DNA of 9,193 nucleotides from Lachnospiraceae bacterium (GCA_017444545.1 JAFSWJ010000145.1:1-9193); one strand, 5' to 3'; positions 1-6,072 are shown, numbered from the stretch's first letter. Program-made: numbers and translations. Notes: generated from the letters alone by a model not told the origin.

Positions 1-1376
1 TACTGATTCTGGAGAAGCTCTCCAACTGCTCTGATCCTTCTGTTTCCGAGGTGGTCGATATCATCCTTGTTTCCGATTCCGTACTCAAGGTGCATATTGT
101 AGTTTATGGATGCAAAGATATCCTCCCTTGTTATGTGCTTGGGGATCAGTTCGGAGATATTCTTCTTTATCGCATCCTTCAATGCCTCAGGAGTCTCATT
201 TTCCTCCATCAGCTGGTCGAGAACGGGATAATAAACGAGCTCCGTCACGCCGAAATCCCTGGGTGTCTCTCCCTTGGGGAACTCAATGTAATGCTCGATG
301 TTGACCATCATTGAGGAAATAACCTTTACGTTTCTTTCCTCGGTCTGGATCATGACGTACGGAACGGCACAGTCCTGGATTTCATCAGCCAGTTCCCTTG
401 TGACTACCGTTCCGGCCTTTGCCTTGATACCGTTTCTTCCGGGAAGCTTGACTATCTCTCCGGTTGCGGGATCCTTTACATCCTCTGCAAGAACGTGGCC
501 TGCTATACGGTTTTTGAGCATCAGCTTCTTGTTGAACTTGTATCTTCCGACCTTTGCCAGATCATATCTCCTGGAATCAAAAAACATTCCTTCTATGAGG
601 GATCTGGCGCTTTCTTCTGCCAGAGGCTCTCCGGGACGGATCTTCTTGTACAGCTCCAGGAGACCGTCTTTTTCATTATCGGAGGGATCCTTTGCAAAGG
701 AAGCCGTTATCTTGGGCACATCGCCGAAATAATCAAGGATCTCCTCATTTGTTCCAAGTCCGAGCGCACGAACAAGGACCGTTACCGGAACCTTCCTCGT
801 ACGATCCACTCTCACATAAAATACATCATTGGAATCCGTCTCATATTCAAGCCATGCTCCCCTGTTGGGAATGACCGTACATGAATACAGCTTCTTTCCT
901 ATCTTGTCGTGATCTATTCCATAATAAATACCGGGGGAACGGACAAGCTGGCTTACTATGACTCTCTCGGCACCGTTTATCACAAACGTGCCTGTATCCG
1001 TCATGATCGGGAGATCTCCCATAAATATCTCCTGATCGACCATATCCTGCTCCGGCTTGGCGGCATTGCGAAGACGCACTGTCACCTTCAGAGGGGCCGC
1101 ATACGTGGCATCCCTTGCCTTGCACTCTTCAATGGAATACTTTGTCTTGTCCCTGCAAAGATGATAATCAACAAAATCCATACTGAGGTTGCCACTGTAG
1201 TCTGTAATGGGAGAGATGTCCTCAAAGGCTTCCCTGAGTCCTTCATTTATGAACCAGTTGTATGAATCTCTCTGCACCTCGATGAGGTCGGGCATCCCGA
1301 GCACCTCATTCTGGCGCTGATAGCTCATTCTAAGGTTCTTCCCACTATAAACCGGACGTATTCTGTTTTTTTCCAT
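1..1376 (-). CDS. rpoB: RNA polymerase beta subunit, N-terminal 458 codons (partial)
   Basis: Encodes the N-terminal part of the beta subunit of DNA-dependent RNA polymerase, which forms one pincer of the enzyme and much of the active-site channel. The reading frame starts at ATG 1376, preceded by a GGGGTG ribosome-binding site nine bases upstream, and stays open to the left edge of the window. The protein begins MEKNRIRPVY; family hallmarks are RSPGIYYG near residue 143, RGAWLEYETDSNDVFYVRVD just after it, and DDIDHLGNRR near residue 438 followed by GELLQNQ at the edge. Family members in Firmicutes are about 1,200 residues, so a little over a third is present. The rifampicin-resistance region normally lies a few dozen residues beyond the last codon seen, so it is outside the window. 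It lies downstream of rplL in the usual rplJ-rplL-rpoB order. Truncation is due to the window edge only. Confidence 0.98.
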   Translation of the reverse strand, partial: MEKNRIRPVYSGKNLRMSYQRQNEVLGMPDLIEVQRDSYNWFINEGLREAFEDISPITDYSGNLSMDFVDYHLCRDKTKYSIEECKARDATYAAPLKVTVRLRNAAKPEQDMVDQEIFMGDLPIMTDTGTFVINGAERVIVSQLVRSPGIYYGIDHDKIGKKLYSCTVIPNRGAWLEYETDSNDVFYVRVDRTRKVPVTVLVRALGLGTNEEILDYFGDVPKITASFAKDPSDNEKDGLLELYKKIRPGEPLAEESARSLIEGMFFDSRRYDLAKVGRYKFNKKLMLKNRIAGHVLAEDVKDPATGEIVKLPGRNGIKAKAGTVVTRELADEIQDCAVPYVMIQTEERNVKVISSMMVNIEHYIEFPKGETPRDFGVTELVYYPVLDQLMEENETPEALKDAIKKNISELIPKHITREDIFASINYNMHLEYGIGNKDDIDHLGNRRIRAVGELLQNQ

Positions 1377-1441
1377 TCACATTTCACCCCGTTCTATAAA
1401 GTTGTTAAGTACCCATCTATCGCGGTTTTTCGGTATTTTCG

Positions 1442-1461
1442 GGCACAATAAAGCCTGTGCC
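1442..1461 (-). other. Small hairpin in the rplL-rpoB gap
   Basis: GGCACA and TGTGCC form a six base-pair stem around an eight-base loop, 65 bases before the rpoB start. In the minus-strand RNA it is followed by CGAAAATACC, not a run of U, so it is not a classical terminator. It could be a processing or weak attenuation structure, as rplL-rpoB gaps in other bacteria contain such sites. The motif CACAATA also occurs twice here, at 1444-1450 and 1464-1470. Confidence 0.35.
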
Positions 1462-1481
1462 ACCACAATAGCGCATTCTAC

Positions 1482-1511
1482 ATGGTAACACAAGCTTTTA
1501 TTGGTCGTCAA
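1482..1511 (-). promoter_or_regulatory. Possible internal promoter upstream of rpoB
   Basis: On the minus strand, TTGACG (1506-1511) is followed after 18 bases by TACCAT (1482-1487), which is preceded by TG one base upstream in the extended -10 position. The -35 box is five of six to consensus and the -10 box four of six. A promoter between rplL and rpoB would allow polymerase subunit expression to be uncoupled from the stalk proteins. The 18-base spacing and the TG match the arrangement at the rplJ promoter in this window. It is a sequence match only. Confidence 0.35.
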
Positions 1512-1548
1512 CTATTATTTTTACTTTGCTGCCCGAAACTTCTCTGAC

Positions 1549-1929
1549 TTATTTAAGAGTGATCTGAGCTCCCTCTGCCTCGAACTTGCTCTTGATATCC
1601 TCTGCAGTAGCCTTGTCGGCTGCTTCCTTCACGATCTTGGGAGCTCCCTCAACCAGCTCTTTTGCTTCCTTCAGTCCAAGACCGGTCACATCGCGGACAA
1701 CCTTGATGACCTTGATCTTGTTGGGACCTGCGCTTGTGAGCTCAACATCAAACTCTGTCTTCTCCTCGGCAGCTGCATCTCCGCCTGCTGCTCCGCCTGA
1801 TGCTACCACAACACCTGCTGCAGCTGATACGCCGAACTCTTCCTCACAGGCCTTTACCAGGTCGTTGAGTTCAAGAACAGAGAGTTCCTTTATAGCATCA
1901 ATGATTTCTTCTTTTGTTAACTTTGCCAT
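1549..1929 (-). CDS. rplL: 50S ribosomal protein L7/L12
   Basis: Encodes the multicopy acidic stalk protein of the large subunit, which recruits and stimulates translational GTPases such as EF-Tu and EF-G. The 126-residue length is normal. The N-terminal dimerisation domain covers about residues 1-33 ([27 protein letters not shown] region), a flexible Ala/Gly-rich hinge spans about 34-57, and the C-terminal factor-binding domain covers about 58-126, including [20 protein letters not shown] and the closing residues ITLK. ATG 1929 is set by AGGAGG at 1939-1944, nine bases upstream. The gene starts 34 bases after the rplJ stop, so it is co-transcribed with rplJ and comes under the same L10 leader control. 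The 172-base gap to rpoB follows. Confidence 0.98.
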   Translation of the reverse strand: MAKLTKEEIIDAIKELSVLELNDLVKACEEEFGVSAAAGVVVASGGAAGGDAAAEEKTEFDVELTSAGPNKIKVIKVVRDVTGLGLKEAKELVEGAPKIVKEAADKATAEDIKSKFEAEGAQITLK

Positions 1930-1963
1930 TTTCCATTTCCTCCTATATTGATCAAACTACTTC

Positions 1964-2608
1964 TCATTCTGCAGGCTTTTCTTCAGCCGCAGGTGCTTCT
2001 GCCTTTGCTTCCTCAGCAGGTGCTTCTGCCTTTGCCTCTTCAGCAGGTGCCTCAGCAGGTGCTTCTGTCTTTGCCTCTTCGGCAGGTGCCTCGGCAGGCG
2101 CTTCTGCTGCAGCGTCTCCGCCTTCTTCCTTCTTTTGCGCTATCTGATTGATAACACGCGCAAAATTGGCGACAGGCGACTGGATGCTTCCAAGGAACTT
2201 CGAGAGGAGCTCTTCCCTTGAAGGGATGCTTGCAAGCTGCTTGATGCTGTCTGCATCATAATACTCGCCTTCGATAACTCCGCCCTTGACCTCAAGCTTG
2301 TCTGCTTCCTTTGCAAATTTTACGATAACTCTTGCAGGCGCCGTCACATCATCGGTTGCTACCGCAAGTGCCGAGGGACCTTCAAGAAGCTGATCAAGCT
2401 TTTCAAAATCTGTTCCCTCAAATGCGCGCTTCAACATGGTATTCTTGTATACCTTGTATGATACGCCGGCCTCACGGAGCTGTCTGCGCAGTCTGGTATC
2501 CTGCTCAACAGTGAGTCCTATGGCATCTACGAGAACGGCTGCTTTTGCATCCTTGATCCTTCCGGATATCTCTTCGATAACCGGTGCTTTAAGTTCTACC
2601 TTTGCCAT
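1964..2608 (-). CDS. rplJ: 50S ribosomal protein L10 with long Ala/Pro/Glu tail
   Basis: Encodes the stalk base protein that binds 23S rRNA and carries L7/L12 dimers on its C-terminal helix. The start is ATG 2608 (MAKVELKAPVIEEI), chosen because AGGAGG lies seven bases upstream at 2616-2621; an in-frame ATG 17 codons further upstream sits inside the leader terminator region and is rejected. The conserved core covers about residues 1-160, with YKVYKNTMLKRAF near 51-63 and the L12-binding helix near 134-160. L10 in Bacillus and E. coli is about 165 residues; this one is 214, the excess being a low-complexity tail (about 160-214) built from EAPAEAPAEEAK-like repeats. L10 normally represses its own operon by binding the leader, and such a leader is present upstream. 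Confidence 0.97.
   Translation of the reverse strand: MAKVELKAPVIEEISGRIKDAKAAVLVDAIGLTVEQDTRLRRQLREAGVSYKVYKNTMLKRAFEGTDFEKLDQLLEGPSALAVATDDVTAPARVIVKFAKEADKLEVKGGVIEGEYYDADSIKQLASIPSREELLSKFLGSIQSPVANFARVINQIAQKKEEGGDAAAEAPAEAPAEEAKTEAPAEAPAEEAKAEAPAEEAKAEAPAAEEKPAE
1967..2110 (-). repeat. In-frame repeats coding the L10 tail
   Basis: The end of rplJ is made of imperfect in-frame repeats. On the plus strand GCAGGTGC(C/T)TC recurs several times, separated by TGCCTTTGCCTC-like segments. They encode two units of EAPAEAPAEEAK(T/A) followed by shortened versions. Such arrays can expand or shrink by slippage while keeping the frame. Confidence 0.8.
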
Positions 2609-2640
2609 CGCTTTTCCTCCTTTTCTACAGATTATAAGCC

Positions 2641-2669
2641 GAAAAAATCCCCGCACCAAAGGCAGGGAT
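2641..2669 (-). terminator. Attenuator terminator of the L10 leader
   Basis: The minus-strand RNA forms an eight base-pair stem, AUCCCUGC with GCGGGGAU, around a seven-base loop (CUUUGGU), followed by six U residues. It lies 33 bases before the rplJ start codon, which is the normal place for the regulated terminator of an L10 leader. Confidence 0.88.
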
Positions 2670-2764
2670 CATAAAAGAGTCAGTTTCTTTTGTATCCTCG
2701 GCAGGCGTTTTTGTTCTTACGCGGTCTCCCGCACCTGCTGTCTTCGGCTTTGCTTTCACAAGCG
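2641..2764 (-). promoter_or_regulatory. L10 (rplJ) ribosomal protein leader
   Basis: The minus-strand 5' untranslated region of rplJ contains the hallmark strands of the Firmicutes L10 leader: CCGAAGACAGCAGGTGC (complement of 2731-2747) and, further downstream, CGCCTGCCGAGGATAC (complement of 2692-2707). The GCAGG(T/C)G and CGCCTGC segments pair to form the aptamer stem. An intrinsic terminator follows (2641-2669). In this family, L10 in complex with L12 binds the leader and favours termination, limiting rplJL expression. The upstream GCAGG strand can also pair with the CCTGC of the terminator's left arm, which suggests mutually exclusive structures; this last point is inference. The right boundary is the estimated transcription start. 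Confidence 0.88.
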
Positions 2765-2770
2765 AAAATT

Positions 2771-2800
2771 ACATTACCACAAGGTCAGATGAGATGTCAA
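2771..2800 (-). promoter_or_regulatory. Promoter of rplJ-rplL-(rpoB)
   Basis: A perfect -35 TTGACA (2795-2800) is followed after 18 bases by TAATGT (2771-2776), preceded by TG in the extended -10 position. Transcription would start near 2764 and run through the L10 leader. The stretch just upstream, 2801-2845, is rich in A and T and could act as an UP element. The -10 box itself is poor (three of six), so the TG and the perfect -35 carry the call. Confidence 0.7.
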
Positions 2801-2845
2801 GTGGAATAACACGGTTAAATATGTTAATCTTTTATATATCTATTT

Positions 2846-3031
2846 AACGGAACTGACAACTGTTTTCGAACGGCTCCGATCTCGCTAAGCTCAGCGATCG
2901 CCTTATTACAAAACCGTCTCCGCCGCGGGTCTTCGCAAAAAACGCTCAGACAGCGTACTCGACGGTTTATAAGGCTCCGCTTTGCTAAGCTCGACGGGCT
3001 GATTGTTCGAAAACAGTTGTCAGCTTCCGTT
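2846..3031. repeat. Element A: 186-bp palindromic element upstream of the capA-like gene
   Basis: The ends form an inverted repeat: 2846-2871 pairs with 3005-3031, with CTGACAACTGTTTTCGAA at 2853-2870 perfectly matched by its complement at 3006-3023 and only one unpaired base (3024) before a further seven matching bases. Inside is a second imperfect stem, 2900-2918 with 2961-2975 (15 pairs, four-base bulge), and small hairpins at 2882-2897 and 2942-2956. GGCTCCG...GCTAAGCTC occurs twice as a direct repeat, at 2872-2892 and 2973-2992. No convincing gene is in it. It fills the gap between the rplJ promoter region and the capA-like start; 3032-3066 holds only the ribosome-binding site. It resembles a non-autonomous mobile or structured intergenic element, but no family is recognised. 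Confidence 0.75.
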
Positions 3032-3066
3032 CCGGGATTTCGACTAATACGATCAGGAGTGACAAA

Positions 3067-4488
3067 ATGAAACATTTCACATTATTGATACTTACCATAC
3101 TGATATCTGTTATGCTGGCAGGCTGTTCCCTGCCGGAGGATCTAAAGGATATGATCCCGGGGAGCAGTGATGGACCGGCTGCTGAACAGGCACAGGAACC
3201 GGAGGCTGCAAAGCCTGTTGAAATACCGGCCATGACCACCGTGGAGACCGCTCCCGCTGCCGTCGAAACGGAAACCGTATCAGAAGATGGCGCTGAGGAA
3301 AACTCTTTTGAGGGTTATGTACTGACAGAAGAAGATATCCCGGAGAACGGTGTATACACAAAGAGCGTGAAAACTCCCGGAGAGGTCACCATCGTCTTCG
3401 GCGGCGATATTGATTTTGACACAGGATACGCAAACATGAATGCCCTGCGGTCCCGGGGCGGAGATATATCGGCAGCCCTGTCTCCCGGTCTGCTGTCTCT
3501 TCTTCGCGATTCGGATATCTGCATGCTGAACAATGAATTTCCATACAGTGACCGCGGTACTCCCACAGCCGGAAAAAAATTCACCTTCCGCGCTCCGCCA
3601 TCTACCGTTCATTATCTTACCGATATGGGTGTTGATATAGTGGGACTTGCAAACAATCACGCCTACGACCATGGAAAAGACGCCCTGCTCGACACCTTTG
3701 ACACTCTGGACAGCGAAGGTATCCCCTATGTGGGCGCGGGTCACAATATCGAAGAAGCCTCAAAACCGGTCTACTTCATCGCCGGCGGTATGAAGATAGG
3801 AATAGTATGTGCCACGCAGATCGAAAGGACATCCCCTCCCGATACAAAGGAAGCAACGGAAACCGAGCCCGGAGTACTCCGCACCCTTGACCCCGCCAGA
3901 TTTCTGGGTGTCATAGAAGAAGCAGAGGCCCATTCCGATTTCGTTATTGTCTTTGTCCATTGGGGAAGTGAGAACAAAAATGAATTTGAAGCTTCCCAGC
4001 GGGATCTGGCTGAAAAATACGCCGCCGCCGGAGCTGACCTGATCATGGGAGCGCACCCCCATGTTCTGCAGGGATTTGATTATGTCGGAAACGTTCCCGT
4101 TATGTACAGCATGGGAAATTTCTGGTTCAACTCAAAAACTCTCGACAACTGTGCCGTTCAGGCAGTGATAACCCGTGACGGACTCAAAAGTCTCCGCTTC
4201 ATCCCCTGCCAGCAAAGGGACTGCCGCACCACCATGTTTGACGAAGGCAGTGAGGAATTTAACCGTATCATCAGACAGATGAGGGGCTTTTCCACAGATC
4301 ACGCCGATATCGACGACTCCGGTTTTGTAACCTATACCGAAACCTCAAAAGGAAGGGAGACTCTTCCCCCCTCCGCAAGCTCAAAGCCTGCTCCAAAGCC
4401 CGATGTCCCGGCCGTCGATCCCGCCCTCATCGCTCCTGACGCACAACCTGCCGAAGCCCCGGAAACCCAGGCCCCGCCACAGGAGTAG
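3067..4488 (+). CDS. CapA-family lipoprotein (poly-gamma-glutamate capsule synthesis-like, metallophosphatase fold)
   Basis: A 473-residue predicted exported lipoprotein. Residues 1-20 form a signal peptide with the lipobox L17-A-G-C20. About 21-95 is an acidic, low-complexity linker. The CapA/PgsA domain (PGA_cap type, calcineurin-like fold) covers about 103-395 and shows the expected motif order: GDID at 113, NNEF at 155, NNHAYDHG at 196-203, HWG at 298-300, GAHPH at 328-332 and GNFWF at 350-354. The tail from about 435 is Pro/Ala-rich and probably disordered. ATG 3067 is set by AGGAG at 3055-3059. The gene runs opposite to its neighbours, between rplA and rplJ, flanked by palindromic elements A and B. 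No capB or capC partner is in the window, so actual poly-glutamate synthesis is unproven; a phosphoesterase acting at the cell envelope is equally possible. No clear promoter was found. Confidence 0.9.
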   Translation: MKHFTLLILTILISVMLAGCSLPEDLKDMIPGSSDGPAAEQAQEPEAAKPVEIPAMTTVETAPAAVETETVSEDGAEENSFEGYVLTEEDIPENGVYTKSVKTPGEVTIVFGGDIDFDTGYANMNALRSRGGDISAALSPGLLSLLRDSDICMLNNEFPYSDRGTPTAGKKFTFRAPPSTVHYLTDMGVDIVGLANNHAYDHGKDALLDTFDTLDSEGIPYVGAGHNIEEASKPVYFIAGGMKIGIVCATQIERTSPPDTKEATETEPGVLRTLDPARFLGVIEEAEAHSDFVIVFVHWGSENKNEFEASQRDLAEKYAAAGADLIMGAHPHVLQGFDYVGNVPVMYSMGNFWFNSKTLDNCAVQAVITRDGLKSLRFIPCQQRDCRTTMFDEGSEEFNRIIRQMRGFSTDHADIDDSGFVTYTETSKGRETLPPSASSKPAPKPDVPAVDPALIAPDAQPAEAPETQAPPQE

Positions 4489-4630
4489 CCCTGACAAGGC
4501 ATAGATCCCTCCAAACAAGCTCTGTTCCCCAACAAGACGTGAGTTCTCCAAACAAGATCAGACCCCTGATGAGGCATACATCTCCTGAACAAAAATCAGA
4601 CCCTTGGTGAGACATGAGCTTCTTGCGGGG
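4489..4630. repeat. Degenerate 36-38 bp tandem repeats after the capA-like gene
   Basis: Four imperfect units start directly after the TAG stop: about 4489-4524, 4525-4562, 4563-4600 and 4601-4630 (last one merging into element B). The shared pattern is CCC(C)TGA..AGRCAT, then a pyrimidine-rich part such as TTCTCC, then AAACAAG and TCAGA. There are no unique spacers. The period is not a multiple of three, so it is not a protein repeat. The fourth unit is also the left arm of element B. Confidence 0.55.
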
Positions 4631-4799
4631 CGTTCGAAGAGCGCCGGTGCTTCCGAGCGTCCTTTGCGAGGTTAGCACCGCTGCGTGAAGCAAAATATGC
4701 CCTTTGGCATATTTTGAATGCCGTTTAGATGCGCTTGGCGCATCTGGCATAGCAAGAGCGGAAGCGTCCCCGAAAGAACTCATGTACGAACCAAGGGTC
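4599..4799. repeat. Element B: about 200-bp palindromic element between capA-like gene and rplA
   Basis: The outer arms, about 4599-4635 and 4761-4799, are imperfect inverted copies of each other. They share perfect ends GACCCTTGG / CCAAGGGTC (4599-4607, 4791-4799), then ACATGAG(C)TTCTT and CGGGG(A)CG. Inside are stems at 4645-4651 with 4674-4680 (CGGTGCT/AGCACCG), a perfect 11-bp hairpin at 4691-4716, and an 8-bp hairpin at 4727-4745. The whole could fold as a branched structure. A minus-strand reading frame of 125 codons crosses it but lacks signs of a real gene. With the tandem repeats, it fills the 347-base gap between the convergent capA-like gene and rplA; 4800-4835 is AT-rich with nothing notable. 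Confidence 0.72.
4691..4716. terminator. Candidate bidirectional terminator
   Basis: CAAAATATGCC and GGCATATTTTG form a perfect 11-bp stem around a CTTT loop. Because the arms end in AAAA and TTTT, a shorter GC-containing stem (ATATGCC/GGCATAT) is followed by four U in RNA from either strand. It sits between the convergent capA-like gene and rplA, where a shared terminator is expected. The U tract is short, so strength is uncertain. Confidence 0.5.
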
Positions 4800-4835
4800 G
4801 TCACTTTTAGACCGTATAAAATAATTATAAAACGA

Positions 4836-5525
4836 TCAGTATTTTGTATTATTCACCTTCACCCCGGGTCCCATCGTCGGAGCCACTGAAATGCTCTTCA
4901 GATACTGTCCCTTGAGTGCAGCCGGCTTTGCCTTCTGGATAGCCGAAAGCAGAGCATTGAAATTATCAACCAGCTGCTCCTCGGTGAACGAAGCCTTTCC
5001 AACCGGAACGTGGATGATATTCGCCTTGTCGAGACGATACTCCACCTTACCTGCCTTGATATCCTGGATAGCCTTTGTCACATCCATGGTAACGGTTCCT
5101 GCCTTGGGATTGGGCATCAGTCCCTTGGGTCCGAGAACCTTTCCGAGACGTCCCACAACACCCATCATATCAGGAGTTGCTACCACAACATCAAAATCAA
5201 GCCATCCGTCATTCTGGATCTTCGGGATGAGCTCCTCTCCTCCCACGTGATCTGCTCCGGCTGCCTGCGCTTCATCAAGCTTGGCTCCTTTTGCAAATAC
5301 CAGAACCCTGACTGTCCTTCCTGTTCCGTGAGGAAGTACTACTGCTCCTCTGATCTGCTGCTCGGCATGCCTTCCGTCACAGCCTGTTCTGATGTGTACT
5401 TCTATGGTTTCATCAAATTTTGCCACAGCCGCCTTTTTTACAACGCCCATAGCCTCTTCGGGCTCGTAGAGCTTTGTACGGTCAATTGCCTTTGCGGCCT
5501 CAACATACTTCTTTCCGTGCTTCAT
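4836..5525 (-). CDS. rplA: 50S ribosomal protein L1
   Basis: Encodes L1, which forms the mobile L1 stalk on 23S rRNA, controls release of deacylated tRNA from the E site, and in many bacteria represses translation of its own rplKA mRNA. At 229 residues it has normal length. [12 protein letters not shown] is at residues 59-70 and the [16 protein letters not shown] signature at 131-146; the end is [15 protein letters not shown]. The start ATG 5525 is fixed by AGGAGG at 5535-5540, nine bases upstream, and this sequence overlaps the rplK stop codon, pointing to tight translational linkage. In most bacteria rplJ follows directly; here the next minus-strand gene is about 2.2 kb away, past a gene in opposite orientation. 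Confidence 0.98.
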   Translation of the reverse strand: MKHGKKYVEAAKAIDRTKLYEPEEAMGVVKKAAVAKFDETIEVHIRTGCDGRHAEQQIRGAVVLPHGTGRTVRVLVFAKGAKLDEAQAAGADHVGGEELIPKIQNDGWLDFDVVVATPDMMGVVGRLGKVLGPKGLMPNPKAGTVTMDVTKAIQDIKAGKVEYRLDKANIIHVPVGKASFTEEQLVDNFNALLSAIQKAKPAALKGQYLKSISVAPTMGPGVKVNNTKY

Positions 5526-5538
5526 TTATCGACCCCTC

Positions 5539-5964
5539 CTATTCTTCGACCTCAACACCCATGGATCTTGCCGTACCGGCTATCATGCTCATTGCTGCCT
5601 CCAGCGATGCTGCATTCAGATCGGGCATCTTTGTCTTTGCTATCTCTTCCAGCTTGTCCTTGGGAAGCTTTGCAACCTTCGTCTTGTTCGGTACACCCGA
5701 AGCCTTCTGAATGTTGCAGGCCTTTTTGATCAGGACTGCTGCCGGCGGAGTCTTTGTGATAAATGTGAAACTTCTGTCCGCATAAACGGTTATGACAACA
5801 GGGATGAGCACATCGCCCATATCTGCAGTCTTTGCGTTGAACTGCTTTGTGAATTCAACGATGTTCACGCCGTGCTGACCCAGAGCGGGTCCAACAGGCG
5901 GTGCAGGTGTAGCCTTGCCGGCTTCAATCTGCAGTTTGATATAGCCTTCTACTTTCTTTGCCAT
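5539..5964 (-). CDS. rplK: 50S ribosomal protein L11
   Basis: Encodes L11, which binds the GTPase-associated region of 23S rRNA at the base of the L7/L12 stalk, the site affected by thiostrepton-type antibiotics and, in stringent response, by RelA. The 141 residues match the family length. The proline-rich N-terminal motif [15 protein letters not shown] lies at 21-35, and the C-terminal signature [14 protein letters not shown] at 127-140. ATG 5964 is preceded by AGGAGG (5971-5976), six bases away. The stop TAG overlaps the ribosome-binding site of rplA. The L1 target site 37-67 bases upstream of the start makes this the first gene of an L1-regulated pair. Confidence 0.98.
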   Translation of the reverse strand: MAKKVEGYIKLQIEAGKATPAPPVGPALGQHGVNIVEFTKQFNAKTADMGDVLIPVVITVYADRSFTFITKTPPAAVLIKKACNIQKASGVPNKTKVAKLPKDKLEEIAKTKMPDLNAASLEAAMSMIAGTARSMGVEVEE

Positions 5965-6000
5965 CTGGCGCCTCCTTTGTTCTCCCGTTAAAACGGGGTT

Positions 6001-6031
6001 GTGGTTTGCGGGTGGAGTTCTTCCCTCCCAC
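6001..6031 (-). promoter_or_regulatory. L1-binding site in the rplK-rplA mRNA leader
   Basis: The minus-strand RNA folds as outer stem GUGG/CCAC (6028-6031 with 6001-6004), internal loop GA opposite GCAAA, and inner stem GGG/CCC (6023-6025 with 6010-6012) closing a ten-base loop. This is the known layout of L1 target sites in mRNA, which mimic the L1 site of 23S rRNA: a stem, a 5' GA, a G-rich inner stem and a 3' strand ending in AAA. It lies 37 bases before the rplK start. The match is from memory of the motif, not an alignment. Confidence 0.7.
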
Positions 6032-6034
6032 TAT

Positions 6035-6060
6035 ATATATATAATGAAATTTATATATAT
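6035..6060. other. AT-only palindrome between nusG and rplK
   Basis: ATATATATAA and TTATATATAT form perfect 10-bp arms around a six-base loop (TGAAAT). It sits just upstream of the L1 site and could contain a -10 box of an rplK promoter, but no good -35 box is found at proper spacing; TTGCGT lies too far away. Confidence 0.4.
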
Positions 6061-6072
6061 CCTGATCACGGG

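Noticed and set aside
298..1265. Several plus-strand reading frames of 100-144 codons inside rpoB
   Set aside because: They lie opposite to a clear rpoB coding sequence and have no recognisable features.
2609..2659. Alternative upstream start of rplJ at 2659 (17 extra residues)
   Set aside because: It would begin inside the attenuator terminator, has no ribosome-binding site, and the extra residues do not resemble L10, while MAKVELKAP has AGGAGG at ideal spacing.
3017..3050. Promoter for the capA-like gene (TTGTCA with TAATAC)
   Set aside because: The spacing is 22 bases and the predicted start would fall in the ribosome-binding site; not usable.
2824..3075. 83-codon minus-strand reading frame across element A
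   Set aside because: It crosses both arms of the palindrome and the start of the capA-like gene and has no recognisable protein features.
4489..4630. CRISPR array
   Set aside because: The repeats are adjacent and degenerate, without unique spacers of uniform length, and no cas genes are present.
4624..4776. Integron attC-like recombination site
   Set aside because: The folded shape is suggestive, but GTTAGCA at 4671-4677 does not fit the GTTRRRY core and no matching opposite core or integrase is seen.
4427..4804. 125-codon minus-strand reading frame across the tandem repeats and element B
   Set aside because: It overlaps the end of the capA-like gene, lacks a clear ribosome-binding site, and its sequence is explained by non-coding palindromes and a 36-38 bp repeat whose period is not a multiple of three. 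A conserved homologue set would change this.
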